From: Erpobdella octoculata
Taxonomy: Eukaryota > Annelida > Clitellata > Hirudinida > Erpobdellidae
Direction of reading: 5' to 3'
Length of the DNA: 64,000 nucleotides
Assembly (NCBI GenBank): GCA_963978895.1
Contig: OZ022238.1
Location: 17,914,371 to 17,978,370, forward strand
In this document: positions 46,958-59,316 of the stretch, in pieces
Layout of the letters: each line of letters begins with the position of its first letter
Numbering within the stretch: the first letter of the stretch is position 1
Position numbers and translations under genes: made by a program
The notes under the pieces: model-generated
What the model was told of the DNA's origin: nothing
Seen by the model: the letters and a program-made list of their open reading frames with translations, nothing else
The model's database searches: none

Positions 46958-47690
46958 TCAGAGGTCATAATTATTGGCACCGGCGCGAGGATTCGGCAAA
47001 AGATGGTCGTGTTTGTTGCTTCCTGTCACAAGTCTGGCCGCGGAGTTGATGATTGATTGGAGACGACGTATGAGATGCTTTGGAAGCCCGACCAGAGCAG
47101 TATTACAATAGTCGAGCTTGGAGAAGACGAGAGAGGAAGTGAGGACAGCGAGGGCCGCTCTCGGGAGCAATCTAGCAACGACCTTGATCTGCCGCAGCTC
47201 GGAAAAACACGCGCGCGTGACGTGGCTGACGTGGGTGCACATTGACAAGTCGGAGGCAAGAAAAACTCCGTGGTTGCGTACGGAATCAGACGGGTAGATC
47301 GAGACCGCTCCCAAGCGAATCAGAGTCGTAGGACCTTAATGACAGCGGCGAATTGTTGAGAACCAGATGGCTTCCGATTTACATGGGTTGAGCTGAAGAC
47401 GGCTTGAGTGCATCCAGTCTCTTATGCCGCCGACACAGGCCGCTATCTGAGACAAGAGGACGGCCACCTCAGTGGGATCGCAGTGGCCATAGATATGGCT
47501 GTCGTCAGCGAAGAATTGCGTTTTCAGCCCATGTTCTGTGACAATTTTTCGAGCTCAGATGTATAGATAGAAAAGAGGATTTGGGCCAAGTACAAAGCCC
47601 TGTAGTACACCGCACTTCATTGGAAGTGTGGAAGAAGAGGTGACGTTAATCCTGACTTGGCACTCGCGTTTTTTTAAATAAGATTGAAAC
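46958..47690 (-). pseudogene. CR1/L2-like LINE, 3' part of a split copy
   Basis: Minus-strand coding from the reverse-transcriptase palm (F-F-A-D-D) to L-V-F-S-K-L-D-Y-C-N and A-A-R-L-V-T-G. It continues the frame of 50928-52560 exactly once the LTR element and one GAAAC are removed. It is closely related to the intact LINE at 21088-24291 but much richer in G+C. Truncated at its 3' end beside the tail of the Jockey-like LINE. Confidence 0.8.
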
Positions 47691-47861
47691 TGTTGTGACG
47701 AGACACTCCAGGTGTAGTCAGGTGCGCCTTCCTAGCTAGCTACCGAGTTGTTGCGAGAAAGTTCTGTTTAGTGTTTTGCGAGTTGCGCGGTATTAACATT
47801 ACATGTTTCTTGTTATTTATATTGTGTTTAGAAAGAATAAAGTTTTCTGAAAGACACAACA
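47691..47861 (+). repeat. 5' LTR
   Basis: 171 bp, TGTTGTGACGAGACAC at the start and AAGACACAACA at the end. Contains AATAAA near its end (GAAAGAATAAAGTTTTC). Matches 50752-50922 base for base as read. Confidence 0.93.
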
Positions 47862-47876
47862 ATTGGCGCAGTCGAC

Positions 47877-49504
47877 ATGTCTGAAGTTGATAAATTAATT
47901 AAATTGTTCGCTGAGCAAGAGAGATATCGCTCAGAACAAGAAAGACTTCGCGAAAAAGAACGAGCAGAACACATAAAACAAATGGAGAGGTTGATTTTGA
48001 GTTTACAACCATCGGCAACAAATATTCCAAGTTTCGAAGCTTTCGACCCTTTGAAAGAATTATGGAAAGATTACTGGGCAAGGTTTGAAACTTTCACTGG
48101 TGCTCATTCGGTTCCTGGTCGAAAAATACCTCAAGTTTTCTTGACTAATCAAACTTCGTCAACATACAAGTTTCTTGATACGTTAGCAAGTCAGCAAACA
48201 CCGCCAAAGAAATCGAAATGTTTATGGGAAATCAATTTAACCCATCAAAGTTTGTCGTCCGAGAAAGGTACAAATTCTGGACCGGAATAAAACGAGAACC
48301 AGGTGAAACCATCAACCAGTTGGCGGCAAGAATTCGTCAAGCAGCGACAACTTGTGATTTTGCTTCTATCGAGAATCCACAAGACGAAGCAATGAGGACC
48401 AGATTTATCTGTTCCGTCAACAATGAAGCAGTCCTCCGAGCTCTGTTCCGTATAAATGACGATGAGTTATCTTTTGCAAGAGCAATAGAGATAGCATGCG
48501 AAACCGAAGATGCAGCTCAAGTTGCAAAAGAAACCGTTTGCGAAAAAGCCCCATCACCTGAGAGAACGTCTCAGGTATTCAAAGTAGATCGAAGAAAGCA
48601 GAAGAAACATACGGAATATCATCAGCAGCACGCAACTGATAAAACGTCAAATGTTCCTAAAGAAAAGTGTCGACGTTGCGGTAAGAACAACCACACTTTT
48701 AAAGAATGTCGTTTTGCAAACTACATATGCAATTTCTGTCAAAAGAAAGGACATCTGCAAGCTGTTTGTCTAAAAAAGAAAAGACAACAAGTTCAGTGTG
48801 TATTTGCAAAAGATGAATTCGTGAAAGAACACGTGTTCACCATGAAAGGACGAAATCCTTTGTTGCAACAGTTGACTCTCAACAGTCAACCCTTCAGTTT
48901 TCTCATCGATAGTGGTTCCAGAGACAACTTTTGTTCACGAGCTGCATGGATCAAACTGGGGAAACCGAAGTTGCAGCTGAATGATAAAAGATATTGTTCA
49001 GCAACGGGAAATGACATCCCAACAATGGGCACATTTGAAACAGAAGTAAAATTGAAAAACTCAGACATCCAAAGAAGAGTGTGGTTCAATGTCACAAAAA
49101 CACATGATCTCAACTTATTGGGATTTGAGGCGATACGTGATATGAAGATTGACGTCACCGCATTGCTGTCAAAGAACTTCAGTTCCGTTCAACTTATAAC
49201 GGAAACAACAGAAAACCACCTTCAAAATGAATGTCAACTTTTGTGCTCTGAATACAGCGAATTGTTCGATCCACAACTGGGATGTCTTAAAGATGTCGAA
49301 CTAGAAATAAAGTTCAAACCAGATTCGGAACCGATTTTCTGCAAGCCCCGGACAGTACCGTTTGCTATCCTGGAAGAATTGAACAGTGTCTATGATGCAG
49401 GAATTAGAAAAGGTATATGGATTCCAGCTCAGTTCAATCATTATGGAACCCCGGTAGTTCCAGTCAGAAAACGGATTCAACCGAATCAGAAAAGGCAGGA
49501 CTAA
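47877..49504 (+). pseudogene. Gag-protease part of the Mag-like element
   Basis: Starts at ATG 47877 (M-S-E-V-D-K-L). A capsid-like region follows (W-K-D-Y-W-A-R-F-E, then L-A-A-R-I-R-Q-A-A). The frame breaks at about 48205-48220 by one base and continues as 48218-49504. There two CCHC knuckles (C-R-R-C-G-K-N-N-H and C-N-F-C-Q-K-K-G-H) precede a retropepsin-like protease with F-L-I-D-S-G-S. The start of reverse transcriptase follows, ending at a second one-base break near 49470. Two knuckles suit Mag-clade Gypsy elements. Confidence 0.8.
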
Positions 49505-50670
49505 GAATCTGTGGAGACTACTCGGTAACGATCAACTCTCAACTTGAAACACATCGTTACCCAATGCCACTTCCAGAAGATCTGATGAGAAAATTAGGAG
49601 GAAGTTTTTGCTTCAGTAAAATCGATCTCGCAGATGCATACCTCCAGATTAAACTGGCACCAGAAAGTCAAAGAAGACTAGCGTTGAACACGCACAAAGG
49701 TGTACTTCTACAAACACGTCTACCTTTTGACATCACTTCAGCTCCAGGTTATTTTCAAGAAATAATGGACAAATTAACGTGTGATCTACCAGGAGTAGCG
49801 GTGTACTTAGATGACATTCTAGTGAGCGGAACCACAGCTGACGAGCATCTGAGAAACCTACGGAATCTTTTTCAACGTTTACAAGAAAGAGGTTTAAAGT
49901 GCAATCAAAGGAAATGCGTTTTTGCTCAACCGTCAGTGGAATACTTGGGACATCGACTCACCAGAAACGGCATAGAAAAAGGAAAACATGTAGATGCAGT
50001 GACGAAAAATGGACGACAAATCAGAAGCAAATTAGATTCTCTTTTGCCATGTCCTCCTTGCCTTGTTCGAGAGATGCAGGATAAACGAAGTCAAAGAACA
50101 AACAAAGAATCTTTCCAAATACAACACAAGTACAAAATTGGAGATTTTTGTTACGCTCTACACTGTGGTCCCAGACAGGGTAAACAACCAAGATGGATTC
50201 CTGCAATCGTCAACAAAATATTGGGAGCACGAAACATCCAAGTACGATTGTGCTCAAATGGGTCGATTTGGAAACGCCATGTGGAACAACTCCGCCCACG
50301 TTATGTTACACGTTACTCCACATCATCGAGTCTTGGAGACGACGCATTTAACACCACGTCAACGAGGAGTCCAGCGACAACGTCAACGAAGAGTCCAGCG
50401 ACCACATCAACGAAGAGTCCAGCGACCACGTCAACGAGGAGTCCAGCGACCACGTCAACGAAGAGTCCAATCATGACGAAAAGTCCGGCAACCGTGTCAA
50501 CAGGAAATCAAGCGACCAGTTTGCCAATGAGTTCTCCATCCAGTGCGACAGCTGTACCAGGAGAAATTCTACCGACGGATCTGACAAGATCAGCAACGCA
50601 AGCGAATACTTCAGTTGAAACCGGACCACGACGTTCGGAGCGCCTGCGGTTGAAGAATTTAAGATTTTGA
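49480..50670 (+). pseudogene. Reverse transcriptase fused to an integrase tail
   Basis: Reads L-R-I-C-G-D-Y-S, F-S-K-I-D-L-A-D-A-Y and the catalytic V-Y-L-D-D-I-L-V, then V-E-Y-L-G-H-R-L at the thumb. At about 49990 the sequence jumps to F-Q-I-Q-H-K-Y-K-I-G-D-F-C and R-W-I-P-A-I-V, the end of integrase. RNase H and the DDE core are thus deleted in frame. The last 110 residues carry ten or so S-P-A-T-T-S-T-K repeats, an odd Ser/Thr tail, and end R-R-S-E-R-L-R-L-K. Confidence 0.8.
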
Positions 50671-50751
50671 CACGATTTTTTTTTCTTTCGTTAGAAGACG
50701 TTTTTACATTTAGTTTTCGCTTTTGAAAAGACTCAAAAGCTTGTGGGAAGG

Positions 50752-50922
50752 TGTTGTGACGAGACACTCCAGGTGTAGTCAGGTGCGCCTTCCTAGCTAG
50801 CTACCGAGTTGTTGCGAGAAAGTTCTGTTTAGTGTTTTGCGAGTTGCGCGGTATTAACATTACATGTTTCTTGTTATTTATATTGTGTTTAGAAAGAATA
50901 AAGTTTTCTGAAAGACACAACA
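50752..50922 (+). repeat. 3' LTR
   Basis: 171 bp, same as 47691-47861 as far as I can read. Followed by GAAAC target duplication. Confidence 0.93.
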
Positions 50923-50927
50923 GAAAC

Positions 50928-53400
50928 CATCTTAACACGGGCCCGCCAAGTCTAAAAGATGATTCCAGTCTTGTTAGAAGAATGTCGTGGTCAAAGGTGT
51001 CAAACGCCGCCGACAGATCAAGCAAAACCAGTAGGGTAAATTTTCTGTGGTCAGCTGCACCCAGAACATCGGAAAAAACTCTGAGGACTGCTGTTTTCGT
51101 AAAGTGTAACTGGCGATAAGCGGATTGGTGGTTTGGAAAGAGTTTGTTATGGTCGAGGTGATTTGTGATTCTGTAAAGAATCAATCGCTCGAATACTTTA
51201 GAAAGAACAGATAAATTAGAAATGGGGCGGTAAGAGTTGGCGTCGCTGGCATCCAGGTTAGGTTTTTTCAAGATTGGAGTTATAAAAGAAAATTTAAATG
51301 ATCTTGGGAATTCCCACTCAGCAAGGGATTTGTTAAAGAAGTCGACGAGGAATGGTCCCAGGATGGCTGCGGCTTTTTTCAGTAACCATGTTGGTATTGG
51401 GTCCAATAAACATTGTTTATTTGGAAAAGAAAGGATGAGGCCGGGAACTTTTTCTAGACTAGTAGATGGAAAATCATTAAACGTAGAGGTGCAATGGTGA
51501 GCAGGAATTGACGGCGGCAGATTCGAAGCCGTAGATGCTCGCACGTTCGCCGTTTTTGTTTTGAAGTGTTGGAAGAACTCGTCAGCATTGGTAGTTGTAT
51601 TCAAAGAAATTCGACCTCTGGTTAATATAGAATTAAACGCGGTCCGAAGATGACGACAAGATCCGCGCGCTGCACTTATGGTCAGTCTCCAGAAAGCCGT
51701 GCGCCTCTCACGAAGTAGTCTTCGACTCGCGATGTCTTGGTGGCAACTCTTTCGAGACGGCGTAATTGGTTTTTAGCCTCGCGGCAGTCGTCGTCGAACC
51801 ACGGGTCGGACGGGCGAGGACGAGATCGAATAAGTCTTGACGGTAACAAATAGTCGAGAGCAGCACGCAGCTCAGTACGGTACGTGTCGGCTGCGTCATT
51901 TGTGTTTTGTATTGGGTCATGGAGTAGAGGAGAGTTCCGGAGTTGATCGAGAAACGTTTCAAAATTAAAGGTCCGCCAAAGTCGCCTTTGAGTGGGCTTG
52001 TAGACGGGCGGAGGGCGCATCATGGAAGATGTCCATTTAGTAAGGAAATGATGAGAAACACCAGTGTCAACCGTCTGAAACACAGGAACAGGAGACGAGG
52101 ATCAAGTAGCAACGACATCGAGAGTGCCACCCCTTTCGTGAGTAGTACTATTAATGTGTTGGGAAAAGCCATGGTCGTTGAGGATGGCAATAAAAGCTTC
52201 GGTGTTTATGTCATCGACCCGATGGAGCCGGATGTTAAAATCACCGGCAACATTGACCTCCTCGTTGAGTACAGAAATCAGGTCGATAAAGTTGGTGACT
52301 TCCTTGAAAAAAATCGTCTTTTATTGCCCCTGTTTTGTAAAATAGGACCGCTACAGAGCGGTGTGCGCCGAAAGCCATACGACCATCGACATACTCGAAA
52401 GATGTCGGCGAGACGCCAATATTGAGGCGTTTCAGCTGAAAGCCGTGCGCCGCGACTATTGCCACGCCCCCATGGTTGCAGGAGAGTGTGTTGTGGTTTG
52501 TTCGAGGCCTGGGCTGATCGACTACAAAAAAACCACGCGTCTGGAGTCACTTTAAACATATAGAGTCGTGATCATGCCATGTTTTGTGAGGAAGACGTCA
52601 ATTTTCTGGGAGGTCCGCAGGTCTAGAAGTTCGTCAACTTTATTATTTAATGATCTGATGTTTACAAGTCCAAAAGTCGCTTTTTTCCACACAGGTTGAG
52701 TGTCGTTCGAAGAAAGTCTTGTGAACGGCCGACAAAGTGTTTAAAAGACCGAAGGTGAGGACCTCTGGAGTCGATAGCCTCACAGGTTTTCAACTAGCTT
52801 TCGGTTTCCATATTTTATGTCGGAAAAGATTGTCTTTCACATGCCGGGGCAATTTGGAAAAAACTGAGCAAGCTTGACAAGTTCGTACTTAGTGTAAACG
52901 ACGCGATCGCCGGTAGCCATTGAGCGATATTGTCACCTTTGTTGAAGAAACGGATAGCGATGGTTAAGCAACGAGTTTTTTATTATATTAGATTGTTTAT
53001 TGAAATAAAAGACAGCGTGAAGGTTAAACAAAAATAATAAAATGTCTATTGCAAAAAAACGTTAAAACGTAATCCGAGAAAAACACGCGATGTAAACAAA
53101 GACGTGAGAGTGGCGTTGACGCAAATGATGTCTTGCAGCAATGAGGTGCCGACGACTGGATCACTTCTTATTGGCGTTTTTTGCATTTTTCGGATTTCCC
53201 GCTGAATGGAGCTGTGGATTTGGAAAACGCTTGTGATATTAACAGACATTGTCATGTTGATTGTAACGATTGTGATCGCCGATTTCAGTTGCTTATTGGG
53301 GTCGTGTGGTGAGTTAACAACTGTTCCATCATAGATTCCAAGCGAGACATGTGTGTCTCGATGTTTTTGAAGATGAACGAGATGCTAAACGGTTTGAGAC
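50928..53400 (-). pseudogene. CR1/L2-like LINE, 5' part of a split copy
   Basis: Minus strand, from high to low coordinates: inter-ORF and possible ORF1 pieces (53400-52600), endonuclease fragments (52465-52241, 52083-51682 with D-T-G-V-S-H-H-F near the active-site end), and reverse-transcriptase fingers (51604-50928: F-I-T-P-I-L-K-K, Y-R-P-I-S-N, L-L-D-L-S-A-A-F-D). It is interrupted by the LTR element at 50922 within the palm. Many stops in the first half. Close relative of the intact LINE at 20-24 kb. Confidence 0.8.
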
Positions 53401-53404
53401 ACAG

Positions 53405-53625
53405 CAATCATGCAAATACCAGTTGTATATAGCTACATAAGTGCGCGCTTGTTTTTTTCAAGTGCATACAGTTGTCATAGCTACGCCACCTAAATTTGAA
53501 TGTTTTCATAGGCTCGTGGTAACCATATTTCTAATTGAGCTTGTATAACATGATGCCGAAAACCAATCAGTTTTGAATGATTTGCGTGGTAGCCTGTGAT
53601 TGTTCAATTTGTAGATATAGCCTGT
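53405..53625 (-). repeat. Dispersed repeat D, copy 2
   Basis: About 220 bp homologous to 41145-41370. It overlaps the 3' part of the gag fragment below. Confidence 0.55.
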
Positions 53626-53880
53626 CATCTGGCGAAAGATTAGAAAATATGTAGTTAATCTTGGTTTGCTCATTGCAAATGTTTGCGATTGCAAATTGTG
53701 CCTCCAGTTGAACAAACCACAGTGTTGGATCTTTCGGCCAATAAGGTGGTAATTTCACCGCTGTTCGATTGACCGGGATTTCCTCGTCTTCTTCTTCATC
53801 GTCAGGAGCTCCTGCGCGAAGGCGTAGTGGTTTGCTTTTTAAATCTGACATTTCTGACACCATTATAAGGTTTAATGTTA
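53567..53880 (-). pseudogene. Gypsy gag N-terminus with primer-binding site
   Basis: Minus strand from ATG at 53863-53861. TGGTGTCAGAAATG overlaps the start codon and is a Leu-type primer-binding site. The protein reads V-K-L-P-P-Y-W-P-K-D-P-T-L-W-F-V-Q-L-E-A-Q-F, the LPPFW..P.LWF.Q.E.QF signature of a Gypsy gag family, then stops after about 98 residues. The upstream AT-rich stretch 53880-53945 may be LTR. Confidence 0.7.
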
Positions 53881-53962
53881 ATAATAATTTTATTTTAATA
53901 GGAAGTTAACAACATGAAATAATGAAGGACGATACAAAAGAGCAAAGGCGATGATGGAATCG

Positions 53963-54118
53963 AAACTCCGCCTTGCTAATTGCGAGCCAGTCCCAAGCCT
54001 GGATAAAGGAGGAGGAACAGTTGAAAATATCAAATATGATCTACGACGGAATTACTTAGGTGCTTTCTACACAGCCATTTCAGTCTTAAAACACCTGGTG
54101 TAAAGGACTATAAACTAC
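53963..54118 (+). repeat. Dispersed repeat A, copy 3
   Basis: CTCCGCCTTGCTAATTGCGA at the left and CACCTGGTGTAAAGGACTAT at the right. Same family as 3125-3290 and 4251-4412. Confidence 0.65.
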
Positions 54119-54120
54119 TA

Positions 54121-54235
54121 GAGATTGCCCGTCAAAAATGACGGATTTTTTCAAATTTCATTGTATATTATAGTAAGAAATAGCCCATCAAAAATGACGG
54201 ATTTTTTTAAATCTCATTATATAATATTTTTCGAT
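54121..54235 (+). repeat. ~58-bp tandem duplication with small hairpin
   Basis: Two copies of GCCC(G/A)TCAAAAATGACGGA then TTTTTT; each carries the short palindrome CCGTCA/TGACGG. Confidence 0.8.
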
Positions 54236-54270
54236 TGCAGCGCCACTTCTTTTGATCTTCAGGATTGAGA

Positions 54271-54399
<129 letters not shown>

Positions 54400-55315
54400 T
54401 ACAATTGCATAATAACTTTTATTACACACCTGTGCGCAATAAATTCTTACGTGCACATCGATATCGTCTATACGACTAATTACGTAAGCGTGACAGAGTC
54501 AGCGAGTCATTGAGTGAGCGAGTGAGTTACGTGGGCTACTATAATATAGATTATAAAATATAAGAAAAAGATGGAATCGAAGATTAGCGATATGTTTGTA
54601 GTGGTCAGAAGGTAATACAAAGGTTCCAGAAAATAGATATTAATACATCGAATAAAAAATAGATATTAATATAACAGTATAATAATCAGTAAATAAAAAT
54701 ACATTTTATAGCGCTGTACAAAACGCACAACCGCCTGCGTCTAGTGTGTCATCTAATTAATAGAACATGGTCATACACTCTACCCTTACGCTCGTCTCAA
54801 TCTCAACCTGAGAAGAACCGCTGCCACATATTTTGTACAACAAAAGCAAACAAGAACTGTCAAACTAGTCAAACTACTCAAAATAAAACTGTATCTTTTG
54901 TGGTTCCAACCAAGCGCGGGCTCCAGGCGTCAGGACCCCTTTAGCTCCGATAGATATCGCCCGTGAGATTTTTTACTAGGGGGTACCTGAAACTTATTAG
55001 ATAATCAGTGTATGTATAGAAAATCCGCCCACGGTTTTTTAAGGCTGATGTTGGCTAGTTTAGCTGATAAGCAATCTACATAGAAACTGAAAAAAGGAAA
55101 GATGAGGTGTTAATAAATTTATAATGCTAGGTCGTTTAAAACAACATTATTTTCAACCAAATAGTCAGTTAGGTTTGTAAATTTGAGAATAGATACTAGG
55201 TGCTTTCCGGTCATCATTTGTTTTCTCAACATCTAAAATGATGTTGACTCTCTAGGTTTATAGTAAACAGTAAAAGATTCAAAATTTGTGTTTGAACTGT
55301 ATTTTAATGCACTTG

Positions 55316-55520
55316 TTAGCTAACTAAGGCTGCATTACAGGCAATGCAAGCCAATAATATTGACTTGGCTGCTGCCGCCAATGCTGTTGAAATTGTGGTG
55401 GAAGTTGTTAAAAACATGAAAACAGCTGAATATTTTGAAAAGATACATGCTGCTGATAATTTGAAGACTTTTGAAAATCTAAAATTATCGATTTTGAGTA
55501 GCCGGAATAAAACAGGATGA
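55316..55520 (+). pseudogene. hAT-like transposase fragment
   Basis: Plus strand reads A-L-Q-A-M-Q-A-N-N-I-D-L-A-A-A-A-N-A-V, then Y-F-E-K-I-H-A-A-D-N-L. The LQ.....DL..A pattern resembles a segment of zinc-finger (TTF-type, DUF4371-like) hAT transposases. About 60 residues, isolated, no terminal repeats seen. Confidence 0.4.
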
Positions 55521-56363
55521 AACAATCAGCATTCGAAGATATTGGTATGGATCGATTTTTTACAACGTCTTTCTTAAGTCATTTTATTTTATTGTGTGTT
55601 TGTCTGTCCACGAAATTTTACAATTAAATTTTAAACCATTTTACGACAAGTTACAGCTCTAAAACTTTTAATATAGCTCTGAGCCCGATGACAATGTGAT
55701 ATTCTACCAATTTAATCAAAAGTTTCTTAAGTATTTTCAGCAAAGTTCCGAAAATCGCCACCGCAATTAAAAAGCATCACTGCAATCGCGAAGAAAAACG
55801 TTGTGAAAACGAAGTTTTTTTTATGGTTTTTTAATTATTCATATTGTAGAAGACTCAGCGTATAAGTTTTTGGCAGGCAGTTTTCAAGATGTAAACTCTT
55901 CGGTAGCGACTCCTAAAATGTATTTTACTAAAACTTTCATAAATATCAGCCCTTTGAGAAGGTGGTCCGCCAGAAAAGTCAAAAAAAGTTTGTCCTTATG
56001 AGGACCACCCTAGTACACAATTGTTCCGGGACTGAATCGGCGATAGTTAGTGTCCGAGACCTATTTGGTGGGACCTATAGTGTCCGAAACCTAATCGGTG
56101 GGACCTAATTGTCACGTTATACATTTACTGATAATTCTAATTATTGTATGACGGAGAACAAACAATGGAATAATAATAATAAGACATTGCCGCCTAAAAA
56201 AGCTCTACATTGTCAACGTATTTTTTCAAGGTAAATTGACGCTATGGTTGACAATCTAACTACAATTGAACTACGTAAACACCATTTAATAAAGTTTAAA
56301 TAAACAGAATCAAGAATTTTACTATAATTTCAAATACTAAGAAATGCTTATGACAATATTTAC

Positions 56364-56451
56364 TTGGACAGTTGACGATGGCGGATGTTATCTGCTGGGC
56401 GATGTCACTGAGATCTTGAAAAGTTTGTGACACAAAGTAATCTTGGTTTCT
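56364..56451 (-). CDS. vWA domain C-terminal exon (upstream copy)
   Basis: An 88-nt exon beginning R-N-Q-D-Y-F and ending in V-N-C-P, the last helix of a vWA domain. It is the homologue of 17426-17513, with the same length, the same phase-0 entry and the same phase-1 exit. Acceptor TTTGCAG and donor GTAAAT flank it. It joins in frame to 63347-63650. The next exon downstream is not certain: the 18-nt exon at 43321-43338 enters in the matching phase 1, and no EGF-like exon was seen between 43.4 and 56.3 kb. This suggests that vWA copy 1 and the PAN domains belong to one gene, but a separate gene with a missed end is possible. Confidence 0.75.
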
Positions 56452-56644
56452 CTGCAAATTAATTAATTGTATTTACTGGAATGATTATGTTTTAACATGT
56501 GCAGCTTCAGAAACAAATCACATATCACTATATTAGTAATATTAAATTTAATCAAAAAGGTTTGTTTAGAACGCCCATTGCTAGGGTTTAATTTTTACTA
56601 TGTGTCTTAGACATAACCTAATAAGTCTTATAAATCTCTAACTT

Positions 56645-57275
56645 AGTTTTCATTGGTTTTTCCACCCCCATCTTCTCTCTCTATTTCTCCTGCTCTTACT
56701 TGCAATTTAGGTTTTCCCTTTGACTCCAACTTGTTTTTAACTCATCAAAATTTATCTGTTGCTAAATCTTGCTATTTTCATATTCGTCGCATTAAACAAC
56801 TTCTTCCACTTCTGGATGATCCTTCTCTGCCACTACTCTTCATTCTTTTTCTAAAGTTTTCAATTCTGCCGCACGCTTAGTTTCTCGCACTTCTTACATT
56901 TTTCATTTATCTCCATCTCTTGTTTTTCTCCATTTGCTTCCTCTTAAACATAGGGCAAGTTTTAAAATTTTTTTACTAATGTTTAAGATTAAAAATTACC
57001 CTTTCCCACTCTACCTAACGAACTCAATACAAATCCCTCCTAAGTCTGGTCTTCGACCTTCATCTCTTGGTCACTTTTATATCTCTACTGTTAAGCATTT
57101 TTTGCTAAACGCTCTTTTTCTCACTCTGGTCCATTTCTGTTGAATTCTCTTCCTGCATCTCTTACTAACTCTCTTCACTCAATGGTTTCCGTCGTGGACA
57201 GAAAACATTCTTGTTCGATCAGTTCATGACCGAGCGTTATTGCACGACTTGTAAATAGCGCTATACAAATAAATA
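56645..57275 (+). pseudogene. LINE (CR1/L2-like) 3' remnant
   Basis: Decayed plus-strand coding with N-L-G-F-P-F-D-S-N-L, V-A-K-S-C-Y-F-H-I-R-R-I and, in another frame, P-L-K-H-R-A-S-F-K-I, which match the C-terminal region of CR1/L2 proteins. The end GTAAATAGCGCTATACAAATAAATAG is a typical LINE/SINE 3' tail. The adjoining GATT array may have grown from that tail. Confidence 0.6.
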
Positions 57276-57284
57276 GTGATTGAT

Positions 57285-57708
<424 letters not shown>

Positions 57709-57870
57709 TAGATTTATTAAAAATTAATATTAAAAATGTTTTATAAAATGTAGAAAATAAATCGTTAGAGCGTAGAAAAGCGCCCATGCTTTAGTGTTCA
57801 GAGACATGCGTTAAATAAATTTATTTTCTATTTTTAGAGCATTTATAAAAGCACATTTTTATTGTTTACT

Positions 57871-58110
57871 AACAGGGCTATCCGGCGTTGCCCGGGGTTT
57901 TTAGAGATTTTTTTATCACTTTTCTATATCTTGCTCTTTTACTTTTTCTTGCTCCCTTTTCCCCTGCTTGCTTTCCTGCTCCTTCTCGCTCTCATGTTCC
58001 CGACCTCATTTGCTCTCATGTTCTCGCTAGTTTTCCCACTCTCACTCGCTTAACCAATCCCGCTTGCTTTTCAGCTCCCGATCGTTCTCCAGCTTACTTT
58101 CTCGCTTCCT
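57871..58110 (-). repeat. Helitron-like 3' end motif, copy 4
   Basis: CTAACAGGGCTATCCGG then CGTTGCCCGGGG and pyrimidine-rich CTTGCTTTCCTGCTCC runs. Same arrangement as at 15423 and 30925. Confidence 0.5.
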
Positions 58111-58529
58111 CTTTTTGTCCCTTTTCTCAATTTTTTGCCTATAAAACGTAAAATAAATTTACTGAAAGCTGCTTGAACTTTCAAGTTTTGTTTCGTATAC
58201 TAAATTTGAATTTTGTTACACAATAACCTTTGATGTTTGTACATGGGCAATTTTGGCCTGGAAAGCTTTTTTGTCATAAGAAAAATTTAAATTAAAAACT
58301 TCTATTTTTATTCTTTGAGATCTACCTCCACGCCATTTTTTTTTAAATTAGTCCATTGGTTTGGATTTGAAGAGAATAACAACACACATAATTTTTATAT
58401 TTTTATTAGAGCTGTGAATCGATTAAAATTTTTAATCGCTTAATCGCATGCGATTAATCCATTGTTCGCAAAAATTAATTACGATTAATCGCAAAAAAAA
58501 TTTCAAATCATATTGTAAATTTAAAAATT

Positions 58530-58660
58530 GATTTGAAATAATAAGTGCATTTATTCAATAACAATTTGAAATAATAAGTGCATTTATTCAATAACAATTT
58601 GAAATAATAAGTGCATTTATTCAATAACAATTTGAAATAACAAGTGCATTTATTCAAAAT
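58530..58660. repeat. Tandem repeat, 33-bp unit x4
   Basis: Four near-identical copies of a unit containing GAAATAATAAGTGCATTTA and TTCAATAACAATTT, near the left end of the hAT element. Confidence 0.95.
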
Positions 58661-58979
58661 CATTCATATTGTCATCATTTCTTAGCCAGCTACTCAGTGA
58701 GACAAGTTTGTTAATATTGTCAGCAGAGAGTGAAGCACGTTTTTTAGTCACAATGTTCCCTGATAATGAAAATAATCGTTCGCACGGGACAGTTGTAGCT
58801 GGAGAAGCCAAGAATTTTCGTGCCAATTTCGCTAAATTAGCATATGCACCTTCATGCTTTCTCCACCATTCCAAAGGACATTCAGACAGATCAATCTGCG
58901 GCTCATTTTTATATTGTTCAAAAGGAGCAAACGACGATCGCGGCCGAAGAAGCTCATCGTCAGAATCCGAATCATCCAT
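58650..58979 (-). pseudogene. hAT transposase C-terminal dimerisation domain
   Basis: Minus strand: acidic leader (M-D-D-S-D-S-D-D-E-L), then E-W-W-R-K-H, A-R-K-F-L-A-S-P-A-T-T-V-P-C-E-R-L-F-S and K-R-A-S-L-S-A-D-N-I, ending near L-S-S-W-L-R. This is the canonical hAT dimerisation region of ZBED-type transposases. Open frame of 110 residues. Confidence 0.85.
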
Positions 58980-59316
58980 TTAAAACATTTTCCGTTTCTT
59001 TGTTGGTGGTTCTAGATAAAAAAGTATTTACGAGATTAAATAATGACTTCTAAAAATTAACAAATTAAATTAAATTTTGCTCTTTATATTTAGATTCTAG
59101 TCTAAAATAAATGATAACACTTTGATAAAAAAAAATAAAATAGTAACCAGAAGTTGAATCGTTTGGTGTCAACTGATTATTCACACGTGCATGAAGTCTT
59201 TCTAGATCTTTCCATACTTTCTAGAACTAAAATTTTGTTTTTTTCCTGTTGGAATAATTCATCTATTCTTGAATTAATTGTTCGGTGTGTCGGTAGCACA
59301 TAGGAGTTATCATCAG

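Larger units (their letters stand above)
47691..50922 (+). mobile_element. Gypsy (Mag-like) LTR retrotransposon, recent, internally deleted
   Basis: 3232 bp with two 171-bp LTRs (47691-47861 and 50752-50922) that I read as identical, each TG..CA, flanked by the 5-bp target duplication GAAAC (47686-47690 and 50923-50927). Primer-binding site TTGGCGCAGTCGAC follows the left LTR, and a purine tract GTGGGAAGG precedes the right one. Order: gag, two zinc knuckles, protease, reverse transcriptase, then only the end of integrase. RNase H and the integrase core are deleted. Two frame breaks interrupt coding. Confidence 0.92.

Noticed and set aside
54207..54260. Fourth hammerhead-like motif (CTGAAGA then GAAA)
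   Set aside because: The gap between the core boxes cannot form a proper stem II and there is no closing stem I.
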